In this document: one piece after another, positions 22,933 through 34,303 of the stretch
Layout of the letters: each line of letters opens with the position of its first letter
Position numbering within the stretch: position 1 is the first letter of the stretch
NCBI GenBank assembly: GCA_947311845.1
Contig: CAMZMU010000107.1
Coordinates: 23,789,326-23,853,325, forward strand
Reading direction: 5' to 3'
Source of the DNA: Poa pratensis
Taxonomy: Eukaryota; Streptophyta; Magnoliopsida; Poales; Poaceae
DNA length: 64,000 nucleotides
The notes under the pieces: model-generated
What the model saw: the letters and a program-made list of their open reading frames with translations, nothing else
Told to the model about the DNA's origin: nothing
The model's database searches: none
Made by a program: the position numbers and the translations under genes

Positions 22933-24500
22933 TGATACGTCTCCAACGTATCTATAATTTCTTATGTTCCATGTTTATATTATATCAATTGCTACATGTT
23001 TTATTCACACTTTATAGCATTTTATGCATTTTCTGGGACTAACCTATTAACAAGATGCCACAGTGCCAGTTCCTGTTTTCTGCTGTTTTTTATTCCAGAA
23101 AAGCTGTTCTGGAAATATTCTCGGAATTGGACGAAACAAAAAGCCAAGGTCCTATTTTTCTGTCACGTACACGGAATCCGAAGGAGAGACGAAGGGGGGC
23201 ACCGAGGCGCCCTCACCATGTGGTGGCGCGGGTCCCACCCCTGGCGCGCCGCCACGTGGTGAGGAGCCCTCGGGCCTCCACCGACATCGCCCCTTCGCCT
23301 ATAAATTGCCTTTCTCGGGAAAACCCTAAACACCTAAGCCTCCATCCATGAAAAGTTTCAGAGCCGCCGCCGTCGTCAACCCTAGCTCGGGAGGGTTCTG
23401 AAGCTCTTCCCGGCACCCTGCTGGAGAGGGGATTCATCACCGGAGGGCTCTACATTGCCATGCCTTCCTCCGGAGTGATGTGTGAGTAGTCCACCCCTGG
23501 ACTATGGGTCCATAGCAGTAGCTAGATGGTTGTCTTCTCCTCTTGTGCCATCATGTTTAGCTCTTGTGAGCTGCCTATCATGATCAAGATCATCTTATTG
23601 TAATGCTACATGTTGTGTTTGCTGGGATCCGATGAATATTGAATACTATGTCAAGTTGATTATTGATTTATCATGCTCTCCGTTATTAGTGTAGGCTTTG
23701 GCCAAGTTTATACTTGTAACTCAAAGAGGGAGTATTTATGCTAGATAGTGGGTTCATGCCTCCATTTAATCTGGGACAGTGACAGAAAGTTCTAAGGTTG
23801 TGGATGTGCTGTTGCTACTAGGGGTAAAACAACAATGCTTTGTCTAAGGATATTAGTGTTGTTTACATTATGCACCATACTTAATGCAATTGTCTGTTGC
23901 TTGCAACTTAATACTGGAAGGGTGTGGATGCTAACCTGAAGGTGGACTATTTAGGCACAGATGCATGCTGGATAGCGGTCTGTGTACTTTGTCGTAATGC
24001 CCAAGTAAATCTCATAGTGATCATCATGACTTGTATATGCATTGTTATGCGCTCTCTATTTTGTCAATTGCCCAGATGTAATTTGTTTACCCAGCATGTT
24101 AGTATTTTATTATGGAGAGACACCACTAGTGAACTGTGGACCCGGTCCATTCTTTTACATCTGAAATACAACCTACTGCAATCATTGTTCTTTTAATTCT
24201 CTGCAAACAAACATCATTTTCCACACTATACGTTAATCCTTTGTTTTCAGCAAGCCGGTGAGATTGACAACCTCACTGTTTGTTGGGGCAAAGTAGTTTG
24301 GTTGTGTTGTGTGCAGGTTCCACGTTGCTGCTGATTCCCTGGTGTTGCGCCGTGCCACATTCAGCCGCCAACAACCTTCAGACCCTTGACTTCCTACTGG
24401 TTCGATTAAACCTTGGTTTCTTACTGAGGAAAACTTGCTGCTGCACTCATCATACCTTCCTCTTGGGGTTCCCAACGGACGTGTAACTTAACACGCATCA
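22933..24500 (+). repeat. 5' LTR of element B
   Basis: 1568 bp. The promoter TATA box CCTATAAATTGCC lies at about 23298-23310. Compared with the 3' LTR it lacks about 25 bp near 23670, between two ATGC words, and has scattered substitutions. Confidence 0.93.
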
Positions 24501-24511
24501 AGCCAGTTTTC

Positions 24512-24600
24512 TGGCGCCGTTGCCGGGGAGGTCGAGGTACTTCTGGAAGGTCTTGCAACCCCGACAAGACGCCACAGTTTTCTGGCGCCGTTGCCGGGGA
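24512..24600 (+). promoter_or_regulatory. Duplicated tRNA-Asp primer binding site
   Basis: TGGCGCCGTTGCCGGGGA occurs at 24512-24529 and again at 24583-24600, each preceded by TTTTC, 71 bp apart. The first copy is near the LTR and would be the normal primer site. Confidence 0.88.
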
Positions 24601-24767
24601 AGTCAAACCTTCTGCAAGGGGAGTCTCTCACTTCCAATCTCTTTACTTTGTTTTTGTCTTGCTTATTTTATTTTTACTTTGTCTTGTTTGCTTCTTTATA
24701 TCAAAAACACAAAAAAATTAGTTACTTGCATTTATTTTGTATTTCGGCCTAGTTTAATTTTGCTAAA

Positions 24768-26010
24768 ATGAGTACTCCTGAGAACACCAAGTTATGTGAC
24801 TTCACTAGCACAAACAATAATGATTTCATATGCACTCCTATTGCTCCACCTGCTTCTAAAGCAGACTTTTATGAAATTAAACCTGCTCTGTTAAATCTTG
24901 TTATGAAAGAGCAATTTTCTGGTGTTAGTACTGATGATGCTGCTGCTCACCTTAATAATTTTGTTGAACTTTGTGAGATGCAAAAGTATAAGGATATAGA
25001 TGGAGATATTATTAAACTGAAATTATTTCCTTTCTCTTTAAGAGGAAGAGCTAAAGAATGGTTGCTATCTTTGCCTAGAAATAGTATTGATTCATGGACT
25101 AAATGCAAAGATGCTTTCATTGGGAAATATTATCCTCCTGCTAAGATTATATCTTTGAGAAGTAGCATTATGAATTTAAACAATTTGATAATGAGCATGT
25201 TGCCCAAGCATGGGAGAGAATGAAATCATTGGTAAAGAATTGTCCCACCCATGGACTGACTGCTTGGATGATCATCCAAACCTTTTATGCAGGACTGAAT
25301 TTTTCTTCAAGAAACCTTCTGGATTCTGCTGCTGGAGGTACCTTTATGTCCATCACTTTGGGTGCAGCAACAAAGCTTCTTGATGATATGATGATTAATT
25401 ATTCTGAATGGCACACTGAGAGGACTCCACAAGGTAAGAAGGTAAATTCTGTTGAAGAAACCTCTTCCTTGAGTGATAAGATTGATGTCATTATGTCTAT
25501 GCTTGTGAATGGTAAATCTCATGTTGATCCAAATAATGTTCCTTTAGCTTCATTGGTTGCTCAAGAAGAGCATGTTGATGTGAACTTCATTAAAAATAAT
25601 AATTTCAACAACAATGCTTATAGGAATAATTTTGGTAACAACAATTATAAGCCATATCCTTCTAATAGTGGCAATAGTTATGGTAATTCCTATGGTAATT
25701 CTTACAACAATAATAGGAGTGTACCCTCTGATCTTGAAGTCATGCTTAAGGATTTATCAATACCCAAACTGCTTTTAATAAATCTGTTGAGGAAAAGTTT
25801 GGCAAAATTGATGTTCTTGCTTCTAAAGTTGATAGCCTTGCTCTTGATGTTGATCTTTTGAAACTGAAAGTTATGCCTAATGAAGTTAAAGATACTAAGA
25901 CTTTTTACTGCCAATGCTATCCAAGTTAAAATTGATAACAATATTAGGATGTTGGCTGAATTGCATGCTAGGTGGGAAAGAGAAGATGAAATTGCTAGAA
26001 GAATAGTATA
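24768..26010 (+). pseudogene. Gag gene of element B, multiply frameshifted
   Basis: ATG at 24768 starts a retrotransposon gag. The core reads AHLNNFVELCEMQKYKDIDGD, with LKLFPFSLRGRAKEWLLSLP as the classic Retrotrans_gag signature. Near 25170-25185 a lost T breaks the frame; gag resumes with WERMKSLVKNCPTHGL and FYAGLNFSSRNLLDSAAGG from about 25205. An Asn- and Tyr-rich segment (25590-25720) follows. A second lost T near 25750 and an extra T near 25903 break it again. The tail with LASKVDSLALDVDLLKLKVM looks like coiled coil. A TAG near 26010 ends it. All shifts are single bases in T runs, suggesting decay or sequencing error in homopolymers. Confidence 0.85.
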
Positions 26011-26041
26011 GCTAGAGTTTGTACTATTACCACCACTAGTA

Positions 26042-26863
26042 ATGCTGAAGCATCACATGTTAGTAAACCTTCTACTATCAATGGTAACATTATTGGTGTT
26101 GGCAATGTTTCCACTTCCATTAAAACGTTTGAAATTGCCTAAAACCACTGAAACTGTTCCTGATAAAAGTGCTGAAATTTTTCGAACTATGGGGGACAAT
26201 GGTCCCATTGCTTTAGATGACGATGATCTTGATTTTGATAATTGTAATATTTCTGAAGTTATTATGTTCTTGCAAAAGCTAGCTAGAAGTCCTAATGCTA
26301 GTGCTATAAATTTGGCTTTTACAAAACATATTACAAATGCTCTCATGCAAGTTAGGGAAGAGAAATTAAGACATGAAGCTTCTATCCCTAGGAAGTTAGA
26401 AGATGGTTGGGAGCCCATCATTAAAATGAAGGTGAATGATTTTGATTGTAATGCTTTATGTGATCTTGGTGCTAGTATCTCTGTTATGCCTAAGAAACTT
26501 TATGATATGCTTGATTTACCACCTTTGGAACACTGTTATTTGGATGTTCATCTTGCTGATAATTCTATGAAGAAACCTTTGGGGAGAATTGATAATGTTC
26601 ATATTATGGTTAACAATAACCTTGTCCCCGTTGATTTTGTTGTTTTGGATATTGAATGCAATGCATCTTGTCCTATTGTTTTGGGAAGACCTTTTCTTCG
26701 AACTGTTGGTGCTATTATTGATATGAAAGAAGGGAATATTAGGTATCAATTCCCACTCAAGAAAGGTATGGAACACTTCCCTAGAAAGAGAATGAAGCTA
26801 CCTTTTGATTCTATTATTAGAACAAATTATGATGTTGATGCTTCTTCTCTTGAGAACACTTGA
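26042..26863 (+). CDS. Retropepsin-containing C-terminal part of gag-protease
   Basis: An open frame of 273 codons ending in TGA at 26863. It carries an aspartic protease domain with the catalytic motif CDLGASISVMP (Asp near residue 141 from the first ATG), a flap-like VDFVVLDIE segment and the conserved PIVLGRPFLRTVGAIID. This is the gypsy retropepsin layout, with DLGAS as in Athila-type elements. It is probably the downstream part of the gag polyprotein rather than a separate gene, because the upstream gag tail ends in a stop just before it. No reverse transcriptase follows. Confidence 0.85.
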   Translation: MLKHHMLVNLLLSMVTLLVLAMFPLPLKRLKLPKTTETVPDKSAEIFRTMGDNGPIALDDDDLDFDNCNISEVIMFLQKLARSPNASAINLAFTKHITNALMQVREEKLRHEASIPRKLEDGWEPIIKMKVNDFDCNALCDLGASISVMPKKLYDMLDLPPLEHCYLDVHLADNSMKKPLGRIDNVHIMVNNNLVPVDFVVLDIECNASCPIVLGRPFLRTVGAIIDMKEGNIRYQFPLKKGMEHFPRKRMKLPFDSIIRTNYDVDASSLENT

Positions 26864-29526
26864 TTTTCACTTTCTGCGCCTAGCTGAAAGGCGTTAAAGA
26901 AAAGCGCTTATGGGAGACAACCCATCATTTTATTTCCTGTTATTTTTATTTTATTTGAGTCAAGGAGTGTGCTTACTTCTGTAACAACTCCTTTGTATCT
27001 TTATTTTCTTGCAATGTTGTGCCAAGTAAAGTCTCTAGTAGAAAGTTGATGCTAGATTTGGATTTCTGCACAGGGACAGATTTTTGCTGTCCACGGTTTT
27101 GAGCTTTATTCACTCCAGAAAAATTGAAAATTCTGAAAAAATTCGTGCGTGATCCTCAGATATGTACGCAACTTTCATTAGTTTTGAGTTTCTCAATCTG
27201 AGCAACTTAAGTGCCTCGAAAAAATTCGTCTTTACGGACTGTTCTGTTTTGACAGATTCTGCCATTTATTTTGCATTGCCTCTTTTACTATGTTTGATTG
27301 GATTTCTTTGCTCCATAAAACATCAGTGGCTGTAGCTAATGTCCAGAAGTATTGGTGATGATTGTGTCACTGTAGAATATGAGAATTTTTGATTATGCAC
27401 TAACCCTCTAATGAGAATTACTTTGAGTTTGGTGTGGCGGAAGTTTTCAAGGATCAAGCGAGAAGGATGATATGATGTGATCAAGAAGAGTGAAAAGCCT
27501 AAGCTTGGGGATGCCCCCGTGGGTCACCCAAGCATATTTCAAGAAGACTCAAGCGTCTAAGCTTGGGGATGCCCAAGGCATCCCCTTCTTCATCAACAAC
27601 TTATCAGGTCATCTCTAGTGAAACTATATTTTAATTCTTCCACATCTTATGTACTTTACTTGGAGCGTCTGTGTGCTTTTATTTTCGCATTGTTATTTTT
27701 ATTTTCTGAATAAATTGGATCCTAGCATTCTTGTGTGGGAGAGAGACACGCTCCGCTTTTTCATGTGAATACTCATATTCTTCACTTATATCTGTTGAGT
27801 ATTCTTATCTAGCTACTGCTATGCTTTTAGCTCCTGTTTTTCATGCATCTCTTATTCAGAGCTGTTAGTTCTTGTAGAGTAATACTCTCTTGTTTCATTT
27901 GTAAATTATTTGGAGAGTTTTTGTTGAAATAAGTTGATTGGTGTTTGGTTGGAAACAGAAAATGCAACATGTGGTAGATGGTATATCGAAAAGACACACA
28001 TATAGATCATTGTCTTGGATAATTTGACACTTGGCAATTGTTTTGAGCTCTCAAGTATTTCATGTTTAAGCTCTTGCATCATGTAGTTAAAAACCTATTA
28101 GTAAAGAACTACCGTAGAGCTTGTTGAAATTTGGTTTGCATGTTTGCTATCTCTAAGGTCTAGATATTTTCTGGTAAAAGTGTTTGAGCAACAAGGAAGA
28201 CAGTGTAGAGTCTTATAATGCTTGCAATATGTTTTCATGTAAGTCTTGCTGTACCGGTTGATATCTTGTGTTTGCTTCAAACAACCTTGCTAGCCTAAAC
28301 TCTGTACTGAGAGGGAATGCTTCTCGTGCATCCAAATCCTTGAGCCAAAACCCATGCCATTTGTGTCCACCATAACTACCTATTATGTGGTATTTTCTGC
28401 CATTCCAAGTAAATACTTCATGTGCTACCTTTAAACTATTCAAAAGCTATTATCCCTTATTTGTGTCAATGTTTTATAGCTCATGAGGAAGTATGTGGTG
28501 TTTTATCTTTCAACCTTGTCATTTACTCCTGACAGACTTTCACCAATGGACTAGTGGCATATACATCCGCTTATCCAATAATTTTGCAAAAAGAGCTGGC
28601 AAATGGGGTGCCCAGTCCCAATTAATTACAACTTTCACCTTTAATTCTCTTCACATGTTTTGCCCTGATTTATCAGTAAGCAATTTAAAAAGTTGATCAT
28701 TTAAAATAGACACTCCTCCATGGTATGTGATTGTTGGAAGGCACCCGAGGATTCGGTTAGCCATGGCTTGTGTAAGCAAAGGTTGGGAGGAGTGTCACCC
28801 AAATTAAAGTACATGTGTAAACAAAAGAGAAGAGGGATGATCTGCCTTTGGGTAGAAATAACGTCCTTCATGGGAGCCGCTCTTGAAAGTCTGGTTGACA
28901 AGGGGGTTAGAGTGCCCACTACCATTCGTTGACAACAACAAACACCTCTCAAAACTTTATTTTTATGCTCTCTATATGATTTCAAAACTTAAAAAGCTCT
29001 AGCACATGATTTAATCCCTGCTTCCCTCTGCGAAGGGCCTTTCTTTTACTTTAGGTTGAGTCAGTTTACCTACTCCTTTCTATCTCAGAAGCAAACACTT
29101 GTGTCAACTTTGTGTGCAACAATTTTTATATGCTTACTTATTGCACTTATTATATTGCTTTGTGTTGACAATTATCCATGAGATATACAAGTTGAAAGCA
29201 ATTGCTGAAACTTAAATCTTCCTTTGTGTTGCTTCAATGCCTTTTACTTAGAATCTATTGCTTTATGAGTTAACTCTTATGCAAAACTTTTTGATGCTTG
29301 TCTTGAAAGTACTATTTATGAAAAGTTTTTGCTTATATGATTCAGTTGTTTACTCATTATCTATTTGTTAGCAAACTATAGACCATTGCCTTGAGTCACT
29401 TCATTCATAACATATGCTTTACAATATTATTTGATCATGATTATGTGGTAGCATGTCACCTAAGAAATTATTTGTTGTTATCGTTTTACCTACTCGAGGA
29501 CGAGTAGAACTAAGCTTGGGGATGCT
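26864..29526 (+). other. 3' non-coding region of element B
   Basis: No conserved frame. Two internal copies of AAGCTTGGGGATG lie at about 27501 and 27561, before the terminal polypurine copy at about 29513. Several blocks match the interior of element A in opposite orientation, for example 28550-28640 and 28860-29040. Confidence 0.75.
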
Positions 29527-31121
29527 TGATACGTCTCCAACGTATCTATAATTTCTTATGTTCCATGCTTATATTATGTCAATTGCTACATGTTTTATTC
29601 ACACTTTATAGCATTTTTATGCATTTTCTGGGACTAACCTATTAACAAGATGCCACAGTGCCAGTTCCTGTTTTCTGCTGTTTTTTATTCCAGAAAAGCT
29701 GTTCTGGAAATATTCTCGGAATTGGACGAAACAAAAAGCCAAGGTCCTATTTTTCTGTCACGTACACGGAGTCCGAAGGAGAGACGAAGGGGGGCACCGA
29801 GGCGCCCTCACCATGTGGTGGCGCGGGTCCCACCCCTGGCGCGCCGCCACGTGGTGAGGAGCCCTCGGGCCTCCACCGACATCGCCCCTTCGCCTATAAA
29901 TTGCCTTTCTCGGGAAAACCCTAAACACCCGAGCCTCCATCCACGAAAAGTTCCAGAGCCGCCGCCGTCGTCAACCCTAGCTCGGGAGGGTTCTGAAGCT
30001 CTTCCCGGCACCCTGCCGGAGAGGGGAATCATCACCGGAGGGCTCTACATCGCCATGCCTTCCTCCGGAGTGATGTGTGAGTAGTCCACCCCTGGACTAT
30101 GGGTCCATAGCAGTAGCTAGATGGTTGTCTTCTCCTCTTGTGCCATCATGTTTAGATCTTGTGAGCTGCCTATCATGATCAAGATCATCTTATTGTAATG
30201 CTACATGTTGTGTTTGCTGGGATCCGATGAATATTGAATACTATGTCAAGTTGATTATTGATTTATCATGCCTATGTTGTTTATGATCTTGCATGCTCTC
30301 CGTTATTAGTGTAGGCTTTGGCCAAGTTTATGCTTGTAACTCCAAGAGGGAGTATTTATGCTAGATAGTGGGTTCATGCCTCCATTTAATCTGGGACAGT
30401 GACAGAAAGTTCTAAGGTTGTGGATGTGTTGTTGCTACTAGGGGTAAAACAGCAATGCTTTGTCTAAGGATATTTGTTGTTTACATTATGCACCATACTT
30501 AATGCAATTGTCTGTTGCTTGCAACTTAATACTGGAAGGGGTGCGGATGCTAACCTGAAGGTGGACTATTTAGGCACAGATGCATGCTGGATAGCGGTCT
30601 GTGTACTTTGTCGTAATGCCCAAGTAAATCTCATAGTGATCATCATGACTTGTATATGCATTGTTATGCACTCTCTATTTTGTCAATTGCCCAGCTGTAA
30701 TTTGTTTACCCAGCATGTTAGTATTTTATTATGGAGAGACACCACTAGTGAACTGTGGACCCCGGTCCATTCTTTTACATCTGAAATACAACCTACTGCA
30801 ATCATTGTTCTTTTAATTCTCTGCAAACAAACATCATTTTCCACACTACTTAATCCTTTGTTTTCAGCAAGCCGGTGAGATTGACAACCTCACTGTTTCG
30901 TTGGGGCAAAGTAGTTTGCTTGTGTTGTGTGCAGGTTCCACGTTGCTGCTGATTCTCTGGTGTTGCGCCGTGCCACATTCAGCCGCCAACAACCTTCAGA
31001 AGACCCTTGACTTCCTACTGGTTCGATAAACCTTGGTTTCTTACTGAGCGAAAACTTGCTGCTGCACTCATCATACCTTCCTCTTGGGGTTCCCAACGGA
31101 CGTGTAACTTAACACGCATCA
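29527..31121 (+). repeat. 3' LTR of element B
   Basis: 1595 bp direct copy of 22933-24500, followed by the GACAC target duplication. Confidence 0.93.
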
Positions 31122-31342
31122 GACACCGACGGGAGAGCCAAACTAGAACGTACAGTAGTTCGTATCGACATGGTATTTCCATTTTTTCTTAACAAAAGAA
31201 AGCGATTTAGTGGGAGAAAAAATGGGAGTCGCTGGATTGCTTTCACGTACCCGTGGCGCACGGATGGGCGCACACGCGGGGCACAGGCAAGCCACATCCA
31301 CCACAGTATCGTGTGCCTGCTTGGGTGGGCGGCAACGACGGT

Positions 31343-31570
31343 AGGAACACCCGGTTGTTGTTCTACAGCTACCTGCCCAACGGCAGCCTGACCCACTCTT
31401 CCATGGCAGATTGGGGCGCACGCTACGACATCGCCCTGGGCGTGGCACCTGCACCACGACTGCGTGCCAACCATCCTGCATGGAGACATGAAGTCCCTGA
31501 ACGTACTTCTCGCGCTGGTCTATGAGCCGTACCTGCACCACGAATGCGTGCCAACCATCCTCCACGCACT
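31343..31570 (+). pseudogene. Captured fragment of an LRR receptor-like kinase
   Basis: The translation shows NTRLLFYSYLPNGSL, then WGARYDIALGVA and, after a frame change, LHHDCVPTILHGDMKSLNVLL. This is the hinge-to-catalytic-loop part of an LRR receptor-like Ser/Thr kinase. The usual HRD of the catalytic loop reads HGD here. A deletion removed the residues between GVA and LHHDC. A short stretch (TACCTGCACCACGA.TGCGTG) is repeated again at about 31530. No start, ATP-binding loop or activation segment is present. It is a dead fragment carried in the same orientation as the Helitron. Confidence 0.75.
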
Positions 31571-31639
31571 TACTATTGCTATCCAATCATTGCGACAGGT
31601 ATGCATATTGGGCAAGAATGCTCGACACTGTTTATTTTG

Positions 31640-31960
31640 ACTTGCTTATCTCAAGTATTTTTTAGCTCCTTATATTTTGATGCGGACAGCGCGACTCTGT
31701 TCATCCGGATCCACAAGGACGTGTTCGACCGCGCGGCTTCAACGCCTTTGCGGCGGGAGCTCCTTGCACATTGGTGGCACCGGCGGAGGCGGGATTGGAG
31801 GGCAGGATAACACATAAGGACGTGTGTAAAGCCGTTCTGGGCGCGTGTGGTGGACATGGTGGCTACTCCATCAACTGGTCTGATGTCCATGTTGCCGTTT
31901 TTGGAGACCGACACGGCGAGGCATTGTTATTACAATTCTCATTAATATGAGGCCCAAAGT
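31640..31960 (+). other. Possible second captured fragment in the Helitron
   Basis: A GC-richer block with short open frames on both strands (for example FIRIHKDVFDRAAS). It is not recognised and may be captured exon debris. Confidence 0.25.
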
Positions 31961-32203
31961 GGCAAGGCAAGCTTAAGTTGTCATACAAAGGTAGAGACCG
32001 ATCACTAGGACATGAAGGGTCTACATGTCCATCTATTTTTCTTAGATATGTGATGCTGCTGCAAGCAAAAAAGTTGTAATCCTTGTCGAAAAAATTACAT
32101 GCATACTAGATGTTGACAAATTAGCATTGGTCATCTACCTTCTGATGTGTTTTTAGCTGCCTGCTCGATGGGCAAGTTTTGAATATCAGTTTCATTTGAA
32201 GGA

Positions 32204-32363
32204 GTGATATGTAGAGCAGCAGATAGTAGACATGTTTATTTTGTACCTTTTGCATTTGCATCTCTTAAATTTTGCTAAGTAGCAGTGATATGTAGAGCAG
32301 CAGATAGTAGACATGTTTATTTTGTACCTTTTGCATTTGCATCTCTTAAATTTTGCTAAGTAG
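32204..32363 (+). repeat. 81-bp tandem duplication near the Helitron 3' end
   Basis: GTGATATGTAGAGCAGCAG... to GCTAAGTAGCA is repeated immediately with no visible difference, indicating a recent local duplication. Confidence 0.85.
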
Positions 32364-32806
32364 CATAAAAGGCTGATGCATGCAAAATATTGTAATATCC
32401 GAAACATATTAGAAGCAGCGCTCAATTATTTAACCCACATAGTTGTATGATTTTTCATTAGGAAGAGTCTTATATGATGTTCAATCAAAGCATGCGTAAC
32501 ACTAGCCAAACTCTCTCACAAGATATATCAACTTTTGATCAATACCATCAATAGATTTTCGTTTTGCCCCATGGCAACGCACGGGCATTTATCTAGTGGG
32601 ATTAAAAAAATCTTTTTGTAGCACTATTTTTTTCGCACAGCCCACCACACATGTTATTTCATTATGAAACTTGACACATGCCAAACACTTGTATATATTG
32701 ATAACCAGTTTTTTCAGATTTTTTACTAGTGTTTTATTTAGGCAGGATCATGTGAGATTGGGAGTCAAAACACTACTCTCCAAGGCGCAGGGCTACTTTA
32801 GAAGAA

Positions 32807-32850
32807 CTAGATGACCGGTTGCGCCCCTGGCGCAGGTGCCGAAAGCAAGA
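32807..32850 (-). mobile_element. 3' terminus of a minus-strand Helitron
   Basis: Read on the minus strand the end is TGCGCCAGGGGCGCA (stem TGCGCC/GGCGCA), then ACCGGTCAT and CTAG, followed by host T (A on the plus strand at 32806). This is a complete Helitron 3' signature. The 5' end would lie to the right but could not be located, so only the terminus is annotated. Confidence 0.65.
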
Positions 32851-33354
32851 CTGTAATGTAGTCTTATGTTTTATATTTTTTTGCGTAAATTGTTGTCCTT
32901 TTTTAGATTTCTTTGGCCATCATGCGGCTACCATTGAAAACAAACCTTAGCCTACAATTTAAAGATAGTTTACAAACCTTGTTGAAGATTGAAAAGTTTA
33001 GTATAATTTCATCACTTTTGCTATGTAAAAGAGTTTAGCATAAATAAATTCAGCATACTTGTTGTAAGCAATTGAAACAAGCACTACAGAAGCATAAAAG
33101 GTTGAAGATTAGAAGTACTTTGACCTCTGGTGTCTCTTGAGCTAAATATATATCACACAATATTGGTGTCCTAACTTGCACATGTAAATTAAGATCAGAG
33201 ATAAAAATAATAAGGAAAAATTCCCAAAAGGAAAATAAATAATGGCTTTGAACCACCCAGCAGGAAACTTATCTAAGAACAAAATATTGTAAATGGTAAA
33301 TAGAAGCAGAGCGAAATAGCATATACTCTATCAATACCTATGAGAGGCGCTATT

Positions 33355-33628
33355 AAAATAATTTAGCTAATATCAACTAAGATATTTAATCCAAGAATCA
33401 TTACTTAATATAGCTGCAATTAAATGGTGAAATACACAAGGGGCACCATCTTGGCTACACAGAGCCGCTGTTTTACCACTTAATATAATTTAAAATAATT
33501 TAGCTAATATCAACTAAGATATTTAATCCAAGAATCATTACTTAATATAGCTGCAATTAAATGGTGAAATACACAAGGGGCACCATCTTGGCTACACAGA
33601 GCCGCTGTTTTATCACTTAATATCATTT
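33355..33628 (+). repeat. 137-bp tandem duplication
   Basis: AAAATAATTTAGCTAATATC... repeats after 137 bp with about one difference (TTACCAC against TTATCAC). Confidence 0.88.
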
Positions 33629-34303
33629 AAGGTAGAACAAACATAATGTTCCATTACATAGATCATTTGCATGTATATTGTTGTCTACATGTGGGATTTA
33701 TGCTACCCTTATGCCACTACCATTGATCTCTCTCGAAACCATGTAGGCTGAGAGCCATGTAGGCTGAGAGACGAAATAGGCAGGTTGGGAGACGGCAGCG
33801 GCATGACTGGTCCAAGCTAAGCCGCCTCCTAGCTGGCATCGGCTGCTCCAGAAAATCACAAGCTGACCATGTGGTCCACAACGCACCTGACAGCAAACAT
33901 GTACTGTATTAACATGAAGGGTCTGAACAGAAGTGAATCATTAGCAGTTCATGCTGGATATCTTGAAAGGGCCAAACATTTTGGGGTCTTTGCTATCTCA
34001 GAAATGTTTGTTTCCAGATTTTAGAACATGACGTGGTCTGAAAATGAAAGAACAATTGCTTGCTTATGGTGCACATTAAAATCATGTCCAGGTACATTTC
34101 ACTATTGCCTGTGATGTGATGTACTCAAAAAAATCTGTCATGAAATCTGGAGTACAATGAACAATCAGTAATAGTCATAGAGAATTGGGTCCTGTGAAAC
34201 TACAGATATTTCAAACAATAAACAGTACATCGTGCAATCCTTATTCTCGTTATTCTGGACAATCCTGTCAAACTGAGGATACTCTGAAGCCATATGTCGC
34301 CTA

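Larger units (their letters stand above)
22933..31121 (+). mobile_element. Element B: Athila-like gypsy element with gag-protease only
   Basis: LTRs at 22933-24500 and 29527-31121 begin TGATACGTCTCCAACG and end CACGCATCA. The target duplication GACAC is perfect (22928-22932 and 31122-31126). The tRNA-Asp primer site occurs twice after the 5' LTR, and a polypurine tract AAGCTTGGGGATG precedes the 3' LTR. The interior encodes a broken gag and an intact retropepsin frame, then 2.66 kb of non-coding DNA. Reverse transcriptase, RNase H and integrase are absent, so the element is non-autonomous. The Athila lineage is inferred from the tRNA-Asp primer and the DLGAS-type protease. Confidence 0.93.
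15427..32596 (+). mobile_element. Helitron carrying gene fragments, split by two LTR elements
   Basis: The 5' terminus TCTCTATCTC... follows host A (15426). The 3' terminus CTAG (32593-32596) precedes host T and is preceded by GCCCCATGGCAACGCACGGGC, a hairpin-forming end typical of grass Helitrons. Removing elements A and B with one target duplication each leaves about 2.4 kb. The two outer halves belong together. Sequence 15600-15760 read in reverse matches 31215-31300 (GCGCACGGATGGGCGCAC, GGCAAGCC). The flanks join smoothly as ACGTG, TACAAGCATGGACTG, GACAC. It carries kinase debris but no Rep/helicase gene, so it is non-autonomous. The pairing of these exact ends is an inference. Confidence 0.65.

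Noticed and set aside
23055..23351. Frames shared with 29650-30084
   Set aside because: They fall inside the LTRs of element B and are LTR leader or untranslated sequence.
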